In this document: positions 25,486 to 40,000 of the stretch, piece by piece
Position numbering within the stretch: position 1 is the first letter of the stretch
Layout: each line of letters starts with the position of its first letter
NCBI GenBank assembly: GCA_034687125.1
Contig: JAQGBZ010000336.1
Location: forward strand, 1 to 64,000
DNA from: Neelides folsomi
Lineage: Eukaryota; Arthropoda; Collembola; Neelipleona; Neelidae
Reading direction: 5' to 3'
DNA length: 64,000 bases
The notes under the pieces: generated by a model
Seen by the model: the letters and a program-made list of their open reading frames with translations, nothing else
Told to the model about the DNA's origin: nothing
The model's database searches: none
Position numbers and translations under genes: made by a program

Positions 25486-27395
25486 CTATACAATTACGAT
25501 AAGCCATTTAAAACAATTTCTTAAGAAAATTTCGAATTAAATATACTTAAATACGATTATTAAAGAAATAAATTAAAATTTCCTGGAATATATTAGTACG
25601 GAATTAAGCAATTTAATTTACTTGATTCACATTTTGATTAATTTTATGTATTAAATACGCAAATAAATAGTATTAGCAAGCTTAGAGACTAGTCAGATTA
25701 GTATGGATTCTCTCTTGAACCTACAGAACTATCATTTAAATCCAGCAGCTCTTAAATATTCAAGCAATATCACAGCATAAAATATAAAATTAATCAAGCG
25801 AGGAAAGATGATTGGCGTTTTACCAGTCGGAATGAATTGGAGAGTCTGAACCCTGAAAGCTTGAAATGATTAATTCTTAACCTACTTTTTCCATCGCTTG
25901 CTCAAATGAAGGTTTATTAAGGATTATTATATCCTTCTTAAAGCAGTCAATTCAATATAGAGCTTCATTTGACATTCATTTCCGACGCTTCCACACATTA
26001 ATATTCAACTTGCGAATGAAGTGCGAAGAGTTTTATGGCATTTTTGTTTTACGCTCATTCTCATATATTTTGTACGAGATAAATATATTTATGTATAATG
26101 CATACTAAGCGAGGAAAAATGAGGATGTTGGGATTCAATTCAATTGAGCACTCACCAAACGGCTTTACCAACACTCACGCCTAAAAGAGAAATTGAAAGT
26201 TCAATTTCCTCAAAATTAACGAGAATCACGCGAAGGAAAGTTCACAAAAGCAAAATTTATCTTCCCCAATGCTTTTATTTAGAGTAAATATACTTTTACT
26301 AAATAACATAGAAAAGCAATTTAACCGATAGTCAACCCTTTATTCGATATCCTACTTTATAAAACTAAATCAATAATTTAGAAATATCCATTTTAATGTC
26401 CTAACTAAATTCCCTATTTAAGTGAATTTGATCCCAATTTATTATTCTGTATATTTTATTTATAAACTATTTATTTTACATTGTAATATGTGTAGTATTC
26501 TTTTCAATGTTTTTACTAGTAAATTTTGATCCCGACGATTACGACATGATTTACAATCTGACGCGAACACTTAAGATTATGTCAACTTATGTGCCACAAA
26601 CAAGCAAGAGATCAACAACTATTTATTGTTCAACACTATCTTGAACTTTAAGCTCCTGGTAGCTTTAGTCATAAGTACACGCTCCCATTTATTCCAAAGA
26701 TATTTACATTGCACTCATATGTTCAAATAAAAGAACTCAAGGGATCAATTGTGAGAATAAATAGTTATTGGAATGAGATTTTCCCTTTCAGAAGGAGGAT
26801 TGAAATATGACGGAGGGAGAATTATCTTAAGAGGGTAATGGAAGTGGAGGAGGCGACGGAAGGAAGAAGTGATACTTTTGTCGCATTACGTCCAGACATT
26901 TTCCAGCCACAGAGTTTGAGCGTCCGTGGCGGCGTCTCATATTTCTACGCTCACTTCACCGTTGAGTCGCTTATATTGAAGTCATAAAGTTAGATAGCTC
27001 GAAGACTCCCCCACTTCCACTATGCATAATGTGAGTTCTCAGACATTATCCACTCTACTCTTCAAAATGACAAATGTTCGGAAAGTCACAAAGGTCTGAG
27101 CCATTAGTGTGGAGAAAGCCCATGAGAAAAAAATCCAATGTATTGCCTTTCTCACCGCTCCGCTCAACGAAGACTTGATGGCATTACCTTAAGCTTTAGC
27201 CATCACCTCGTATATTGTGATAATGATAATATACACACATATCAATATATGGGTAAACAAAGAAATATATCTATAAGTATTACATACTACTTATATACTA
27301 TATATTGAAACCAAAAGTTTAAACAAAGTATTATAATACATAATCAAATTATGAGCATTATGTATGGTCAATTTCGTTTTTTTAATCTAATTCTA

Positions 27396-27574
27396 TACTC
27401 TATTCCATTTGAGAAGATTATCGAGAATTGAATCATGTTACTTGACCTGGCAATCGAATGTGATGTCACCCGCAAATAATTTGTACAGGAAATAATATCG
27501 GTTTATTTGAATTTCTAATGACTTGTCAAGTAACATGATTCAATTCTCAATAATCTTCTAAATGGAATAGAGTA
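27396..27574. mobile_element. MITE with ~55 bp terminal inverted repeats
   Basis: Inverted ends of about 55 bp begin TACTCTATTCCATTTGAG and run to a shared GTTACTTGAC; TA flanks both sides (27394-27395, 27575-27576). Total 179 bp with no coding capacity. Size and TA duplication fit a Tc1/mariner-type MITE. Confidence 0.8.
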
Positions 27575-30555
27575 TAGTTTCCTATTAATTAATTACATTG
27601 TTAGTTAAATTCTATTAATTATTGAACTGTCGATGCTCATAAAAGTTTATTTTCCATTTCAGTGCATTATTTTGAATGAAATGTTGGAAGGGGGCTCAAA
27701 GATATTATTTGCGACATGGCTTTACATGTTAATGCAATGTTCTCGATTCGAGTGAGAGGATTAAAATTTTCACGAAACGAACTGATCACTCTGAATAATA
27801 AGGGGGGCACGAAGTGACTCTCCTATTTGTCGATAAGAAGCCAGGAGAATGAAAATGAGATCTTCTGCCTAGGTTTCATATCTCTCCTTAAAAGCATATG
27901 GTATTAATGGTATACGCCATATGATAGGTGAAATACGGTGAAATATTAGGTATAAGGAGCGAGCACACAGCACACCGTAAGCATTAAATATCGGAATTTT
28001 TGGGTGAAGAAGCGAACTAAATAGGAATTCAACATCTCGAGCAAATATTCAACCGAATTGGAAGAATGGAATCGATAGAATGAGATTTTCAAACTCACGA
28101 TTCAAAAAACCGAATTTTATGCACGTTTTAAACAAATGTTTCACTCATTAATTGGATTACTTATGGGTTGTATGGATGGACTAAAAATCGTAAATCACAT
28201 TGGAAAACTACCGTGAGCTTGGAAAGCGTGATCATCTTTCTCTGCTCTTCCGACAAATTCGCCTTATGTCCGGTTCAATGAAAAATGAGGGCGATAATAA
28301 GTTACGACAGATGTGCGAAAGGTCCGAGAATTGAGCTTGACGTATCGCACTATCATTATGGTGGCGAGTGTGAGTATATCATCAACAGTATTTAGTAGAT
28401 AAATGTAACTTCCAAAGTGACCCAAACTTTTCACATCCAATAACATAGTTTTCATTCTGCTATTAGGTATCATCCTCAGTGCATTCAATGGTCGTTTGAT
28501 AACACGTGGTGATGCATATTTCAAAGTGCTTAAATTGTTAGAGCCTAAATAAAGATTCAAATTATCGCTTTCAAAATGTCGTTTTAGAATTTAATTATTT
28601 TCTCAATTAAATTATTGTTCATCATTTTATCCTTAATGTTAGTTCCAATCATGCTTATATCGTCAAAATTGAAAAATCAAGCAATTGTTATTTTAGATAC
28701 ATTGGGTAATTGGAAATAAATTGGTATTAAATGAATAAAGAAAATAATTAATCAGGATCTTGATGGAAAGAAATAAATGGCGTTGTGTGAGTGAGAAGAT
28801 TAGTTTGGAATTTTTGATCTAATGTGTCTTCCATAGGGGAAGAGCGTGTTCGACGAACATATCCTCTCCAATTCTAATGTGGATAATAAAGTTTCTCTTC
28901 GAAAGAAGACTTTTTTCATGATTCAATGACAGGGCAAAAGTTATTGGAAGAGCCGCACCCTTTCCCTTTGTCTTCGAAACCACACATGTGTAATAGGAGA
29001 AAGCTTAGTCAAGACCAAAGTTAATAAGCAGCAAGTACTGGTCCTTTAATATCATCAATTACTCGGATTGGATTCTAGTAGCAGAGATATTGCACGTTTG
29101 AGGAGATTCATTATGACGAGCAGGACACGGTGGATCGATGACGCGTGGTTTGCCCCTACTTTGATGAGATGAAGCTTGGGTCTGGATTTCCTCTTAAATT
29201 ACTCCAATTAAGAGTCGGCGGGCTAAGTGGGGACGTAATGAGGGCAGGAGGAGCATCTCCACATGGCAGGTTGGGAAGCTAAGCAAATTTTAAAATCGAT
29301 ATGGTCCAGCCAGTCTGAGTAAGTAAAAGTGTTTAATATGGAACCAGAAGACCTCCACATCTGCTCCGCTGTTGAGACAGTCTCAAAAATTGAATTATGC
29401 AGAGGGAGACGAGATGCAAGAAACATGACAGCTAACTTGGCTCAATCTCATAAACTTCCTCCAAGCACAAATGAAAACTTTGGGTGGATGTCAAAAAGAA
29501 AGTTTTCCAAATTATTCATTTCACCTTATTTATGTGTTTTGAAGAAGACAATGAGAGATAAAGAATGAGATTCCCGGTGCTCTGGCGGTTCTACCCGATT
29601 ACTTCATTATAATCCCATTTATTGGTAAATTGATCTTCTCGACCTCGATCTGCACTCTAGCAGTAATTATTTGACTACGTTCCATATTTTTTAATCCGAT
29701 TATTCAGCTAGCATCTGTTAACAAGCTTTATTTATTCTCATTATGAAGTGCGCGGCTGAGCAATTTAATTAATTAATTTTTAATATAAACTGAAAGATAA
29801 AATCTTCAAAGAAACTCTTTTCATTCTCATGATACACACATACCATACATGTACTAACTAAGTAATAAGTATAGGATCATATATACATGTACATGCAATG
29901 TTGTATACCTAAGCGTTAGTTATGTTAAGTACTTATCAAAGCGTTGGTGGAGTTTAAAGCAAAAATGAACTTTTAAGCCAAAACTGCGTAATTATTAACA
30001 ATTCTTTATTCAATTGAATAGATACTTTATTGTGCAATTAAATTTTTAAATTGAATTATCAGAAAATATGTTGAAAATATGAAGAAATGCATATTATATT
30101 GGAAATTGAAAGCGACATAAATAATAAAATGATTATTTCCTATAATATCTTATTAAAATACTCAATAATTAAAATATTAGTAAAATTAATGGATAAAAAT
30201 TATATGCAATATAAATAATTGAAACATTGAAGGGAAATGGGAATTCACATGTGCTATACTATGCTATGGTATGCTATGGTACATATATGAAAAAATCACT
30301 AGTGTTCTGTGATAATATTAATTGTTATTTATAATAAATATTTAATTCAGATATAAGTGAATATAGATTGTTATGAAGGTTGAATCAATAGCGAAATGTA
30401 ACCCTAAATAAAATGAATTAATTTGAAGAGCACATGTAAGCACAATATGTAATTAAAAAACAGTAAAATGCAATCAACCCACATTTCATTTCATTAAAAA
30501 GCATTCAATAAAATATTAAAAATCAATACTATTGACCTATAGTACAGTAATAGTA

Positions 30556-30795
30556 CTCCCAAAACAAACCAAGCCGTGCACTTCGGGACTTTAGCGTCAT
30601 GTCAATATTTGAATTTCTCAAAAGCCCTTTATACCCTTTTAAACATTTTCTCTATAATTTTTTTCTGAACGGAGTAAAAGTTAATTTCAATGTCATGTAA
30701 ATAACATACGTTCATATTGCTTGAAGCAATATGAGACATTCAAATCTTTATATGACTCTAAAGTCCCGTAGTGCACGGTAGGTTGGTTTCGGGAG
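30556..30795. mobile_element. MITE with ~43 bp terminal inverted repeats
   Basis: The ends are inverted copies (CTCCCAAAACAAACCAAGCC on the left; the right arm reads the same in reverse complement with a few differences), followed by a shared GTGCACTWCGGGACTTTA. TA flanks both sides (30554-30555, 30796-30797). 240 bp, no coding capacity. Confidence 0.78.
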
Positions 30796-33700
30796 TAAGT
30801 AATAGTAGTAGACCTCGTAACACATTCGTACAAGTCTACATAGAGTGATGATCAGTGATGCATAAACTTTTAAAGTTAATTTATATTAATTTCATTTTTG
30901 AAGTAACTATATTTAGTACTTAATAATTACCTAGTATTAGGTATTACATAAGTATGTATACTATTGTATTTTTATGTACATTATAAATTATAAGCATTAT
31001 TTTTATAACATTATCTGTACCTAAACATTATACTCTATATATTTACCTATCCGCTATTGTCTTTAATAAAAAGGCAAAAATAAAACAAAAGTATTTTGAG
31101 GCAATTTGAAACGATAAAAAAGAAATAGAAATAAAGTGTGTATATGGAGAATACCATACATGTATGGAATATTATTGGTATTACATAAGCAGTATACCCG
31201 GTGAAGAGACAATACATAAATACATATGTAGGTAGGATACATAAAAGTACATACCTATATAACTTACAGGTGTACTATGTTAAATGTAAGTATGATATGT
31301 GCACACGCTTACTGAATAAATGGATATAATGTTAAAAGAGAAATAAGATAGTGAAAGTTCCTTATCGAAAAATTCGGGCCATGAAGCAAGCGGTTTCCTC
31401 CACACTCACTCTTGTTGACAATTGACCCTTTCATTCACTTTACTTAGGATAGCTAAAATGCCTTTTAGTAATCTTTCACTTAAAATGAATAGGGCAATGG
31501 TTCCGGAGTTCACGGCGTCGTGAAACCCGTGATCCTTCTTTCGAGCTTCTTATCCTTTTCCTTTTGTAGAAAAGTTTAATCCCTGAACCCGCTCTTTTTT
31601 CAAAGACCTTAAGCCTCAATTCTTTACTCACAAATTCTTTAATTTGTCTTAACAGACGCTCGATCACGTTTCCAATTATTTTTGACACTAATTGCTTTTC
31701 CCAATAAGCGAATTAGTAAACATTTCATTTTAATTAAGATTTTTCGATTGAGAATGAGTGCTTATTAATTTCGTTCATAGACTCGTTAATTCCTTTCAAG
31801 ATTTTTATCATATGCAATTCATCTTATAATATTTAATTTTCATTTTCGAGTATATTAGTAGTAATCATAAATATTAAAATTAACTATTGGATAATGCATG
31901 ATGAAAAAGTGGGAAAAATTCACAGGAAATTTTATCGACGAAAGAATGTCTTCACGAGGACATTCAATAACCATTTCAAATTCTCTTTGCCCAATCTTTT
32001 AAGGCCAAATGAAATGAATAGGTCATCGTTAAATGAATGGACGGTCAGACATTTTAATACTTTCACGAATCATTTGGAGAGAAATGTTGTTGAAAAAGTT
32101 TGAGAACAAATAAGCGGAATAGTAAAGTAGGTAAAACAAACTATTTCTGGCGCCATTCTTATGAAAGCTCCCATCAAATTTTACTGCTCGGCCATCTACT
32201 TCACTTTTTAAGCAAGGCATTTGGGAGTTTTTGCAATATTAGGCATAATGGTCATATATCCTTTATCTCCTCAAACTATTTCATATCAAGGACGTGAATT
32301 TATACAAGACTTTATCATCAGCCTTCGTAGGATATTAAGCACAGGAAAGGTTCCCCTTTTATACATTAATGGAACAACTTTCACTCAGCGACCACCATTT
32401 GAATTTCAAAAATAGGAGTGAAAAAACAAATATGTTTTATGCAGGAGAGACAACGCATGGATGAGATCATGGGATGAGTTATAAGAATTATCAACAAGGA
32501 AATTAGTCAGCCACATCGCACACCGCCCATGCTAAACGTACTTGCAGTGGAGAAAAGGACTTTTACGAACAGAGCAGCGGAAGAAAATGAGTTTTGAGGA
32601 AATTAACATACCAAATGACGTGAAACTACACCAGCATGCATTGTTGTGAACTGCTAGTTCCTTTCCTCTCATTAATGAACCAAGTTGTGGAGTTTATTTG
32701 TAATCAAACGAATTTAAAAGTTTCTACAAAAAAGTCTACCGTCGTTTCTCTAAATCTCAGAACTCCCATATGAGTCTTTATAGAAAATTGAGAGAGAATT
32801 TCGCACTGTGGCCCATTTATCTTCTTCGTCTGAGTTCTTCACTCTCAGTTTGTCTAATCTCCTGTCGCTCTTCCCTATTTTCAAATGATGGAGTAGCCCA
32901 AGAATTTTCTCTGATTTTTCACCCGACACTGACAAGTGGATTTTTTATTCTTTTTTTGTCTCACAACTAAGCCCGTTCTTTCAATAAACCGTGTTTGTGG
33001 TTCTGGTTGGACGGACAGAGGAGAAAGGAATGAAGGAAAAAGTGTAATGAGGTCAAAAATTCATTTTTTGAAATATAAAATCTATAATTTACGATATTTC
33101 GGTGGCAAGGATTAATTTGCAAATCTTAATTAACGAGTAGTGTGAATAATGATAATGTACTAGGATTGATTGTCTAGTTCTTTTAAATTTCTAATAGGTT
33201 GATTCCATGCGGGGAAATAATGTCAAGTGTTTGTTGAGTATGTAAATAATTAAAGAGGGCACATTAATTTAATGGGCTACTTCCTACAAGGTGGTGGATG
33301 GACAAAGAAGGACTAAAATTGGAGTGGAGTGAAAGGTGGGAGCGTGGAAGGACGAGTGATCGTGAATGAATGAATGATTTGGACGTCGATGAAGGGGGAG
33401 TGTGAGAGTTGGATGGGGGAAAGCAACAGGATATTCGGGAAGGCGACGTGGGAGACATGTCTTCTCCCCCTTGTTTTCCCTCTCGCTCTTACGAGATGAT
33501 CCATCCGGAAAAAGTAGGGTAAAGCGGGAGAGTCGCCCAACAACCACGCCATCATGCCCCATGAGGACAGCTCCTCAATGAGAACGGGGCTTGAGGGCTC
33601 TGGTCGTGAGACTTCGTGATAGGAAATATAGTCGGTAAATAAACTACAACCTTCTTAGCCCTCCCATTCTATCGATAACGGCCTGAGAACTTTTGAGCCT

Positions 33701-36700
33701 CCAATTTCATCCTTTTCAAATGAAAGAACCTCCAAACCTAATTTCTTTTGTTACGCTGAAATGGACGTGGAGAAAAAACCCATCATGCTCTATTTCCTCC
33801 TCTTACAAAAAAGGGTGAGAGGGTTTGGCCAATGCTTGCCTTCACGTCACCCGGAGGAGACTCTTTAATCAGACTTAAACAAAAGCCAATGGCTCGAAAA
33901 GTCTTTTCCACCCTTGCGAGAAGATACAGAACCTCACCACTAACTTTCATGGGAAATCAATTGTAATTACACGACTCGAGGAAAGATTAGATTTTCAAAC
34001 CCTATCAGCTACGAGTCATTCCAATGTGTTACTACTCGACTTGGATTAGCACACTATTCATTCATTATTGGGTTCACGCATACTTATCGTTACTTAGGAA
34101 GAATCATCCTCTTTTTATGACGCTACTCTGGATAATGATGAAATATTCAACACCTGTGCACATGCTTACAATTGATTAACCTTTTCGATAATCTTTGCTA
34201 AACATTAAATAATACATACATTGATAAGTATGTTTATAATATTTAAGCAAAGTTTCCATACTTTAACAATATGTATAATGTTAAAACAAATATACAATTA
34301 CCATTACATTACATTCATTTTTTTATAAAGTTACATACTTACAGATACTTCTGAAATAAGTTTGTAAGGTATACAAAATAAGTAATAAATCCTGAATTTC
34401 TTGAATAAAAATATTGGGCCAAAGGCAGTGTCTTAAGTATGAAAGAAACACAATATCAATTAAAAGCTAATTATTTTTAAAACATTTTTGTTTGAAATAG
34501 TGATCATTAAAAATAAATAAAATAAACAAATTACTGAAACTTTTAAAATTGTTTACAAGAACTTGAGATTAAAAACATTAATATAATATGAAGGATGAGG
34601 AATATAACGTTTCCATTTTATATTTACACCTCTCATATAAAGATATCCATTTTCGAGAATGCACATTCTGTGGGAAGTTCTCCTTTTACCATTTTCCCAT
34701 TATTACATGATGAAAGAAGGGGAAAAGATTATATAAGAATTATTCCATCAACTCTTCATATCCTTCCATATAGGGGAATGATTGAATGAAGTCTCACATT
34801 TTCTTCTATAAGTTCGAAGTTCTCAAGAGGCTTCTTCAACTCTGAAGTAAACTAAAAAGTTTTCACGGCAAAATGGAAAGTTCTCTCATGAAGGAGGACG
34901 AAGGAGGTAAGTTTAGCGGAGAGGCAAGTCCTGTCAAAACCATCTCTTTCAAATGGTCGATGAGACCCGTAATGAATTTTGAAGTGATGAGCCATTCCAT
35001 GTCATTTTATGATAAATTGAAATGCGTTCCTCTTCAATAACCTCTCCTCCTTTATCCTCCCTTTATCCACACACAAGACGCGGACGGGTTGAGAATGGGT
35101 TGAAATAGAAGAAAGTATTTGGTGGTTAGATGCCATATGAATTCGCCCCACTTTCTTACCTATATCTTAAATATCTCTCAATTCCTCATGGTTTCATATT
35201 CTTCCGATTTCGGAAGGTCTCAATATGAAACCCTTATCAAGATAAAGACTCCATATAAAGTATCATTGGAATGATTATGATATGCAATCATATAGTTATG
35301 AAGCTCTCTTTTGTTTGAGGTCTTGTTCAAAGCTACGACCAAGTCTTTAAGGATCTTATAATATGAATATTGAAGATTGATATGAGATATCAAGTTATAT
35401 TAAATAGAAGAGAATCAGTATAAGAAGTAAGAAGTAAGATGATGGAAAAAGTGAGAGAAAAAGTCCATGGTCATTTCTCAGCATTTTTATCACCTTTATC
35501 TTAGAATAGCAAGTTTGCCGTGAAAATCATTTGTGCTTCATCTTCACTATTTTTTGAGAGTTGAAGATGGTTAATCTTCGAGCTGTCTTGAGCTCAGTTT
35601 TTTATTAGGTTCCTTCGTCAGAGACAAAGGTGGGGAAACTGCGCGCCTTCGTTTTTCTTGCCCATACCCAATGTTATGTACAAGAATACTTTCGCCCAAG
35701 GATATTAGATGAGCTTTTACCTATGCAGAATATATTGGAGTGGAAGAGTCAAAGAGATCGAAGGTCTCCCGACCATCCCATAGAACCCAGAGGATCATGG
35801 TCGGATTGGAAAGAGCAGTCGTATTCATCCGCGCTCACAAAAGCCTCCTGTCCCACTTCTAACTTTATTAATTGGAAATTTGATAGGGAATTTTCAATTT
35901 TGGTAAAAGGGGAAATTGACTAAGTAAGAGCCTCCTTTACCTTTCAAGTTAATGAGATGGAAGGAAAAGGAGGAATTGAAGCGGAGAGAAAGGCGAGTGG
36001 ATTGTTCTCTTATTATGAGACAAGTCCTCATAAAGGAAGAGATCAAATGTTGACTTTTCCGCCAACCTCTGACATGGACAGGTCTCAGCCATGTGAAATT
36101 AAATTGCAAAGTAGTGATTTAGGTTACTGGCTAGCTCCAGTTGCTAACCCGGAATGACACAATAAAGTATCGAGGAAAGATATCCCTTTATAGGTCACCC
36201 TTCTCTTTTTATTCTCCCTCCAACCCATTTCGTCCGGCTCCTGCCGACCTTTACGGACTTTCTACTCTTTAAAACTAACCTCAAATGTAACTTATACACT
36301 CCCTACTCATTGTTAGAATACATGCTGTATGTACACACAGGAGGTCTTAATATATTTATTGTCAGCCCTGTATCGTACTATATATTTGATTCTGTCAGAA
36401 TTCTCAGAATCTACTTTTCCTTATATACCAATGTACTGATACGAGTACTTATACTTATTTCACACAATTTGCGAAGGACATTAAACACGTTTTTCTCTCT
36501 TTTTCTATAGCCATCATCAAAATAAATTTGTTCTGCTCTTGTACTCATTATACAAAAAACTACAAAAAACTTAAAAAATGAAGCTCAGCTATAAACACTA
36601 TAGCATATATGCTCAACTTTCTAAATACAGATATCTTACAATACCGATTCTATCAGTAAATTAAAAATATGTTTTTTTTAAATAATTTAATTTGGTTAAT

Positions 36701-36937
36701 TATTTGCAATATTTCCTAAATACTATACAAAGCATACACATTCATAAATATTTATTAAAATTGATTTTAAAAGGCCTTTATGACAAAAACAATAAATTTC
36801 ATTCTATAATAATGTTACATTAATCAACATATTACAAAGATGGATTTTATATCAGAATAAATCATGTTGAATTTTATCCAAGTTTATAGTTAGTCAATAA
36901 TGGGTTTTTCGTAACATAATTTCGTAATATATTATAC

Positions 36938-37067
36938 CTTGCTACGAGAACGTGAATGGTCATCTTTTGTTGATTTACGAGCGTGAACTGTGGCGGGTCG
37001 GTTTTTGTCAGTGGCTTGATTCCTAATCATACGAGCCGCTGCGAAAGCCATTCTTATGCCGCGATTT
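36938..37067 (-). CDS. Unrecognised gene: basic exon upstream of the Lys/Gln-rich tail
   Basis: A 130-base minus-strand exon bounded by an acceptor (GTGAATAG) and a donor (AAG|GTATAAT). It encodes NRGIRMAFAAARMIRNQATD, then a basic segment with VHARKSTKDDHSRSRSK. It ends in phase 0, matching the start of the exon at 25485. The composition is much less AT-driven than the flanks, which supports real coding. No domain recognised; it could be part of a cytoplasmic tail or nucleic-acid-binding region. Upstream exons were not found. Confidence 0.45.
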
Positions 37068-37069
37068 CT

Positions 37070-40000
37070 ATTCACAAAGTTGGATTCCGCATGAATAACA
37101 TTTAAACTTATTGTTTGGGGGTTAATTTTAAGAATTGTATAATAAGTAGATATTATGTAATTTAGATGAATCATTGTAATATGTGATCTTGTCCTTTTAT
37201 TAGCATTAAGATTTTTATCTCTGAAAAGTAATGGAAAATATCATGCTTGCAATTGTACATTTTTAATTTAAATACTAAATGGCAATTAATATTCATATTT
37301 TATGTACCCTATTACTTTCGATTAATTCAGTCCAAGACTCATAAGACTAATAAAGTTCTTTCGAGATCACAAGATTGTATACATTCGTTTCATACTTTTT
37401 GTTTATTTTTGAGAAGTGGAAAGGAACGATAAAGTGATTTTCTCCACAAAGAAACTTATAGTGAGTGTGCACTCGAATGTGTTTTCTTATCTCAAAACTG
37501 TAGAAGCAGGGATTAGATTTTGAGCAAAAACACAATAAAAAGTATTCTACTTTTTCGATCCGCCTTTGTTGACGCCGTAGACAAATGCGAATTCCTTATC
37601 TTTTCCCTTTCCGGGAAGGGATGCGAAGATGTGGGATGAGAAAAATTTCCCTATCCATATCCATACATAGATAAATACTTAAACGGAGTGATGCATTATT
37701 CACCCCAAAATCTATTGATTCTTTAAGTACATAAATAAGTAAGAATCAGAGAATGCACGAGCCTTGAGTACAACGTACAGACAGTACGCTCCCACTTGAG
37801 TTTCTATAATTCTCGTATAATATGAATGAAGGCTGAATGAGTAAACAATGGGAGTTTCTCCTTTCTTTGGCTTTCACATCACCGGTCCTCATATCATCAT
37901 TCCATTGGTGTTATCTCCCCATACAAGTTGGCAATGTGGGACAATGGGAACCGGCGAACTCGAAGGATTGCCGCCCATTATCTTTGCTCCTGTGAAAATA
38001 AACCCATCTCCATTCTATTAGGAACCTCTGGCACTATTTATTTCACTCGCTTCCGCCGCCGTTCTCTCTCCATGTCTCAATGGATTTCATCAAGGTCGTC
38101 CTGTTATTTGTGAGTGAGTTAAAACAATAAAGCCCTCGATCCTTTCAATGAACACTCGCTGGATGACTTTTATGGCTTCTCCTCATTTTTTCCTCTTAAT
38201 CAATGAAGGAGCCGACCCATGCTTTCCCGTGTTGGGAGGTGGAGAGAAAGTAATGAATATCGACGTTGAATAAATTGGAAGAGAGAATCACTCGGAAGTG
38301 GCAGTCTGAAATAAGAGGATATCATGAGATTGGGGATGAAGGAGCAGAATTCCAATAGGAACATTTTTCCAACCCACTTGAATATAAAAACTTCTCTTGG
38401 CATTCTCTCCTGAGAGGCCAATCGAAGTGAAGTAGTTTTAAGAGCCATGTCATTGACTTGCGGATGGTCATGTTCACTTTGTAAGGTGAAGGAAAGGTGG
38501 TAGGAAGTTAATGGGAGCGAAGAAAGAGTTCCATAAATCTCTAGAGACTCCTCCATACATCTATTATTCACTCCATCTGGACAGGTTCTCGTCGTTTCTA
38601 AAAGCTTATGAATGGATCAGAATGAGATCCGCTTTATTCCACCAAACTTCATTGAGAAAAAAAGGGGAATCCGAATGGGGCAGATAATGACCTTCGGAAA
38701 TAAATGACGACTTTCCGCCGAGCTCATCGAGTGCTACGATGGTCTCTGTGGATATAATACCAATGTATTCCTACCTGCCGTGAATGGAAGTCTTTGGGTC
38801 CAAGTGCCGATAACCGTAAAATTGGGGCTGTGTAAGTATACTATTGCATAGAGTAGTTAGCTATACATGGCGGCATTAGGTGTTATCTTAGTTCATCCAA
38901 GGTTTTTAATTTTTTAAAAGAATGACTCGAAGAACCTTCAATAAATGTGGAACAAAGGCATAAAAACTCCTTTTCAAGAAGACAGGCTTAAATAATTTGC
39001 ATTAAATTCGAAGTAGCCCTCAGTCAGTTGGAATTAGTAAATTATTTACGACACTCAAGAAGCGCGAGAGAAAGAGCCGTGGGAAAATTCCTGTCTTCTC
39101 GCGGCTTACACAACTCCAACTTTTGTTTTAAAAAATCAAGAGTTATGTTGGTGGCCCCGTGACTTTGAGTCGCAGATGCACACAACAAAAGCATAAGAGG
39201 ACAATATGTTGCATACAAATACGAAAATCTAAAAAAGGACCCTAGAGTAATAAATGAAGAGCTAGTTGGGGATTTTGGCACGTTGCATGGATCTTCTTTT
39301 CCATTTGGATAAAAAAGAAGTTAGATTTGAGAAAAAGATAACGAAAAAGGAAAGTCAAAAGACTAGTATTGTACAATAGATGGATTGCACTCTGGCGCTT
39401 TTACTTAAAATATACAACTTTTAATTTTCTGATCTATTTTGCATTCGAAACCATTGTCTTTCGTTGGTTTCTTTTGGTTTTCTCCTTTTAATTAAACTTA
39501 ACATTAGGTGTACTATATTTAAGGATTAGAGTCATATTTAATAGTAGTATTAAATGAATACTTTCACAAATATAAAAGAAATTTAGCTTTACATCAACTT
39601 ATTTGTAAGTATGTTTAATGCTAATGTAATTGGTCTATTGAAAAGATATGTCTATTTACTAGCGTGGGAGGAAGATTAAAAGTAGGGAAAGCCAACGGAC
39701 CAATTCCAACGGCTTACTGTTTGACATTGACAGAATGACCAATAAATGTTAATGCGAAAGATTGGGAAAGCAAAATGAAGGAAGGCGGCTCCTTCGCTCA
39801 GAGTCCTCGAAGTCAGAATAGTTTTGGGTCCTTGAGAATCTTCGATTCTCAACAGATAGGAATGGAGAAGATTAGAAATGGGAGACGACAACGGGTTAAA
39901 AAATTCCGATTTATCGATTCCTGTAAAAAGAAAAAATTGATGCAGTTACCGTCCTCGTCTCTGTTTTCCCATAAAGTTAAAAAAGTAGAGAGAGGACAGT

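Larger units (their letters stand above)
25500..36930. other. Long non-coding stretch, possibly one intron of ~11.4 kb
   Basis: If the exons at 25485 and 36938 belong together, this is their intron. It holds two MITEs, listed separately, and alternating AT-rich and GC-richer blocks. No coding exon is supported. The ORF at 28264-28560 is discussed under rejected items. Confidence 0.4.

Noticed and set aside
25188-25493. Arg/Leu-rich frame overlapping the unrecognised terminal exon
   Set aside because: Out of phase with the upstream exon's donor, and its composition is what a +1 shift of the Lys-rich frame would give.
26138-26162. 25-base microexon candidate (minus) with good acceptor and donor
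   Set aside because: Including it would shift the frame between the two phase-0 exons at 36938 and 25485 and introduce a stop at once.
28264-28560. 98-codon minus-strand ORF preceded by a TTTATTTAG acceptor-like site
   Set aside because: Reads fairly like protein (VIKRPLNALRMIP) but I recognise no family and found no phase-matched partner exon. Worth an RNA-seq check.
35630-35923. 97-codon plus-strand ORF
   Set aside because: Island ORF without recognisable domain or splice partners.
38200-38571. 123-codon minus-strand ORF
   Set aside because: Lies in a GC-richer island where stops are rare by chance; no domain, splice or start context.
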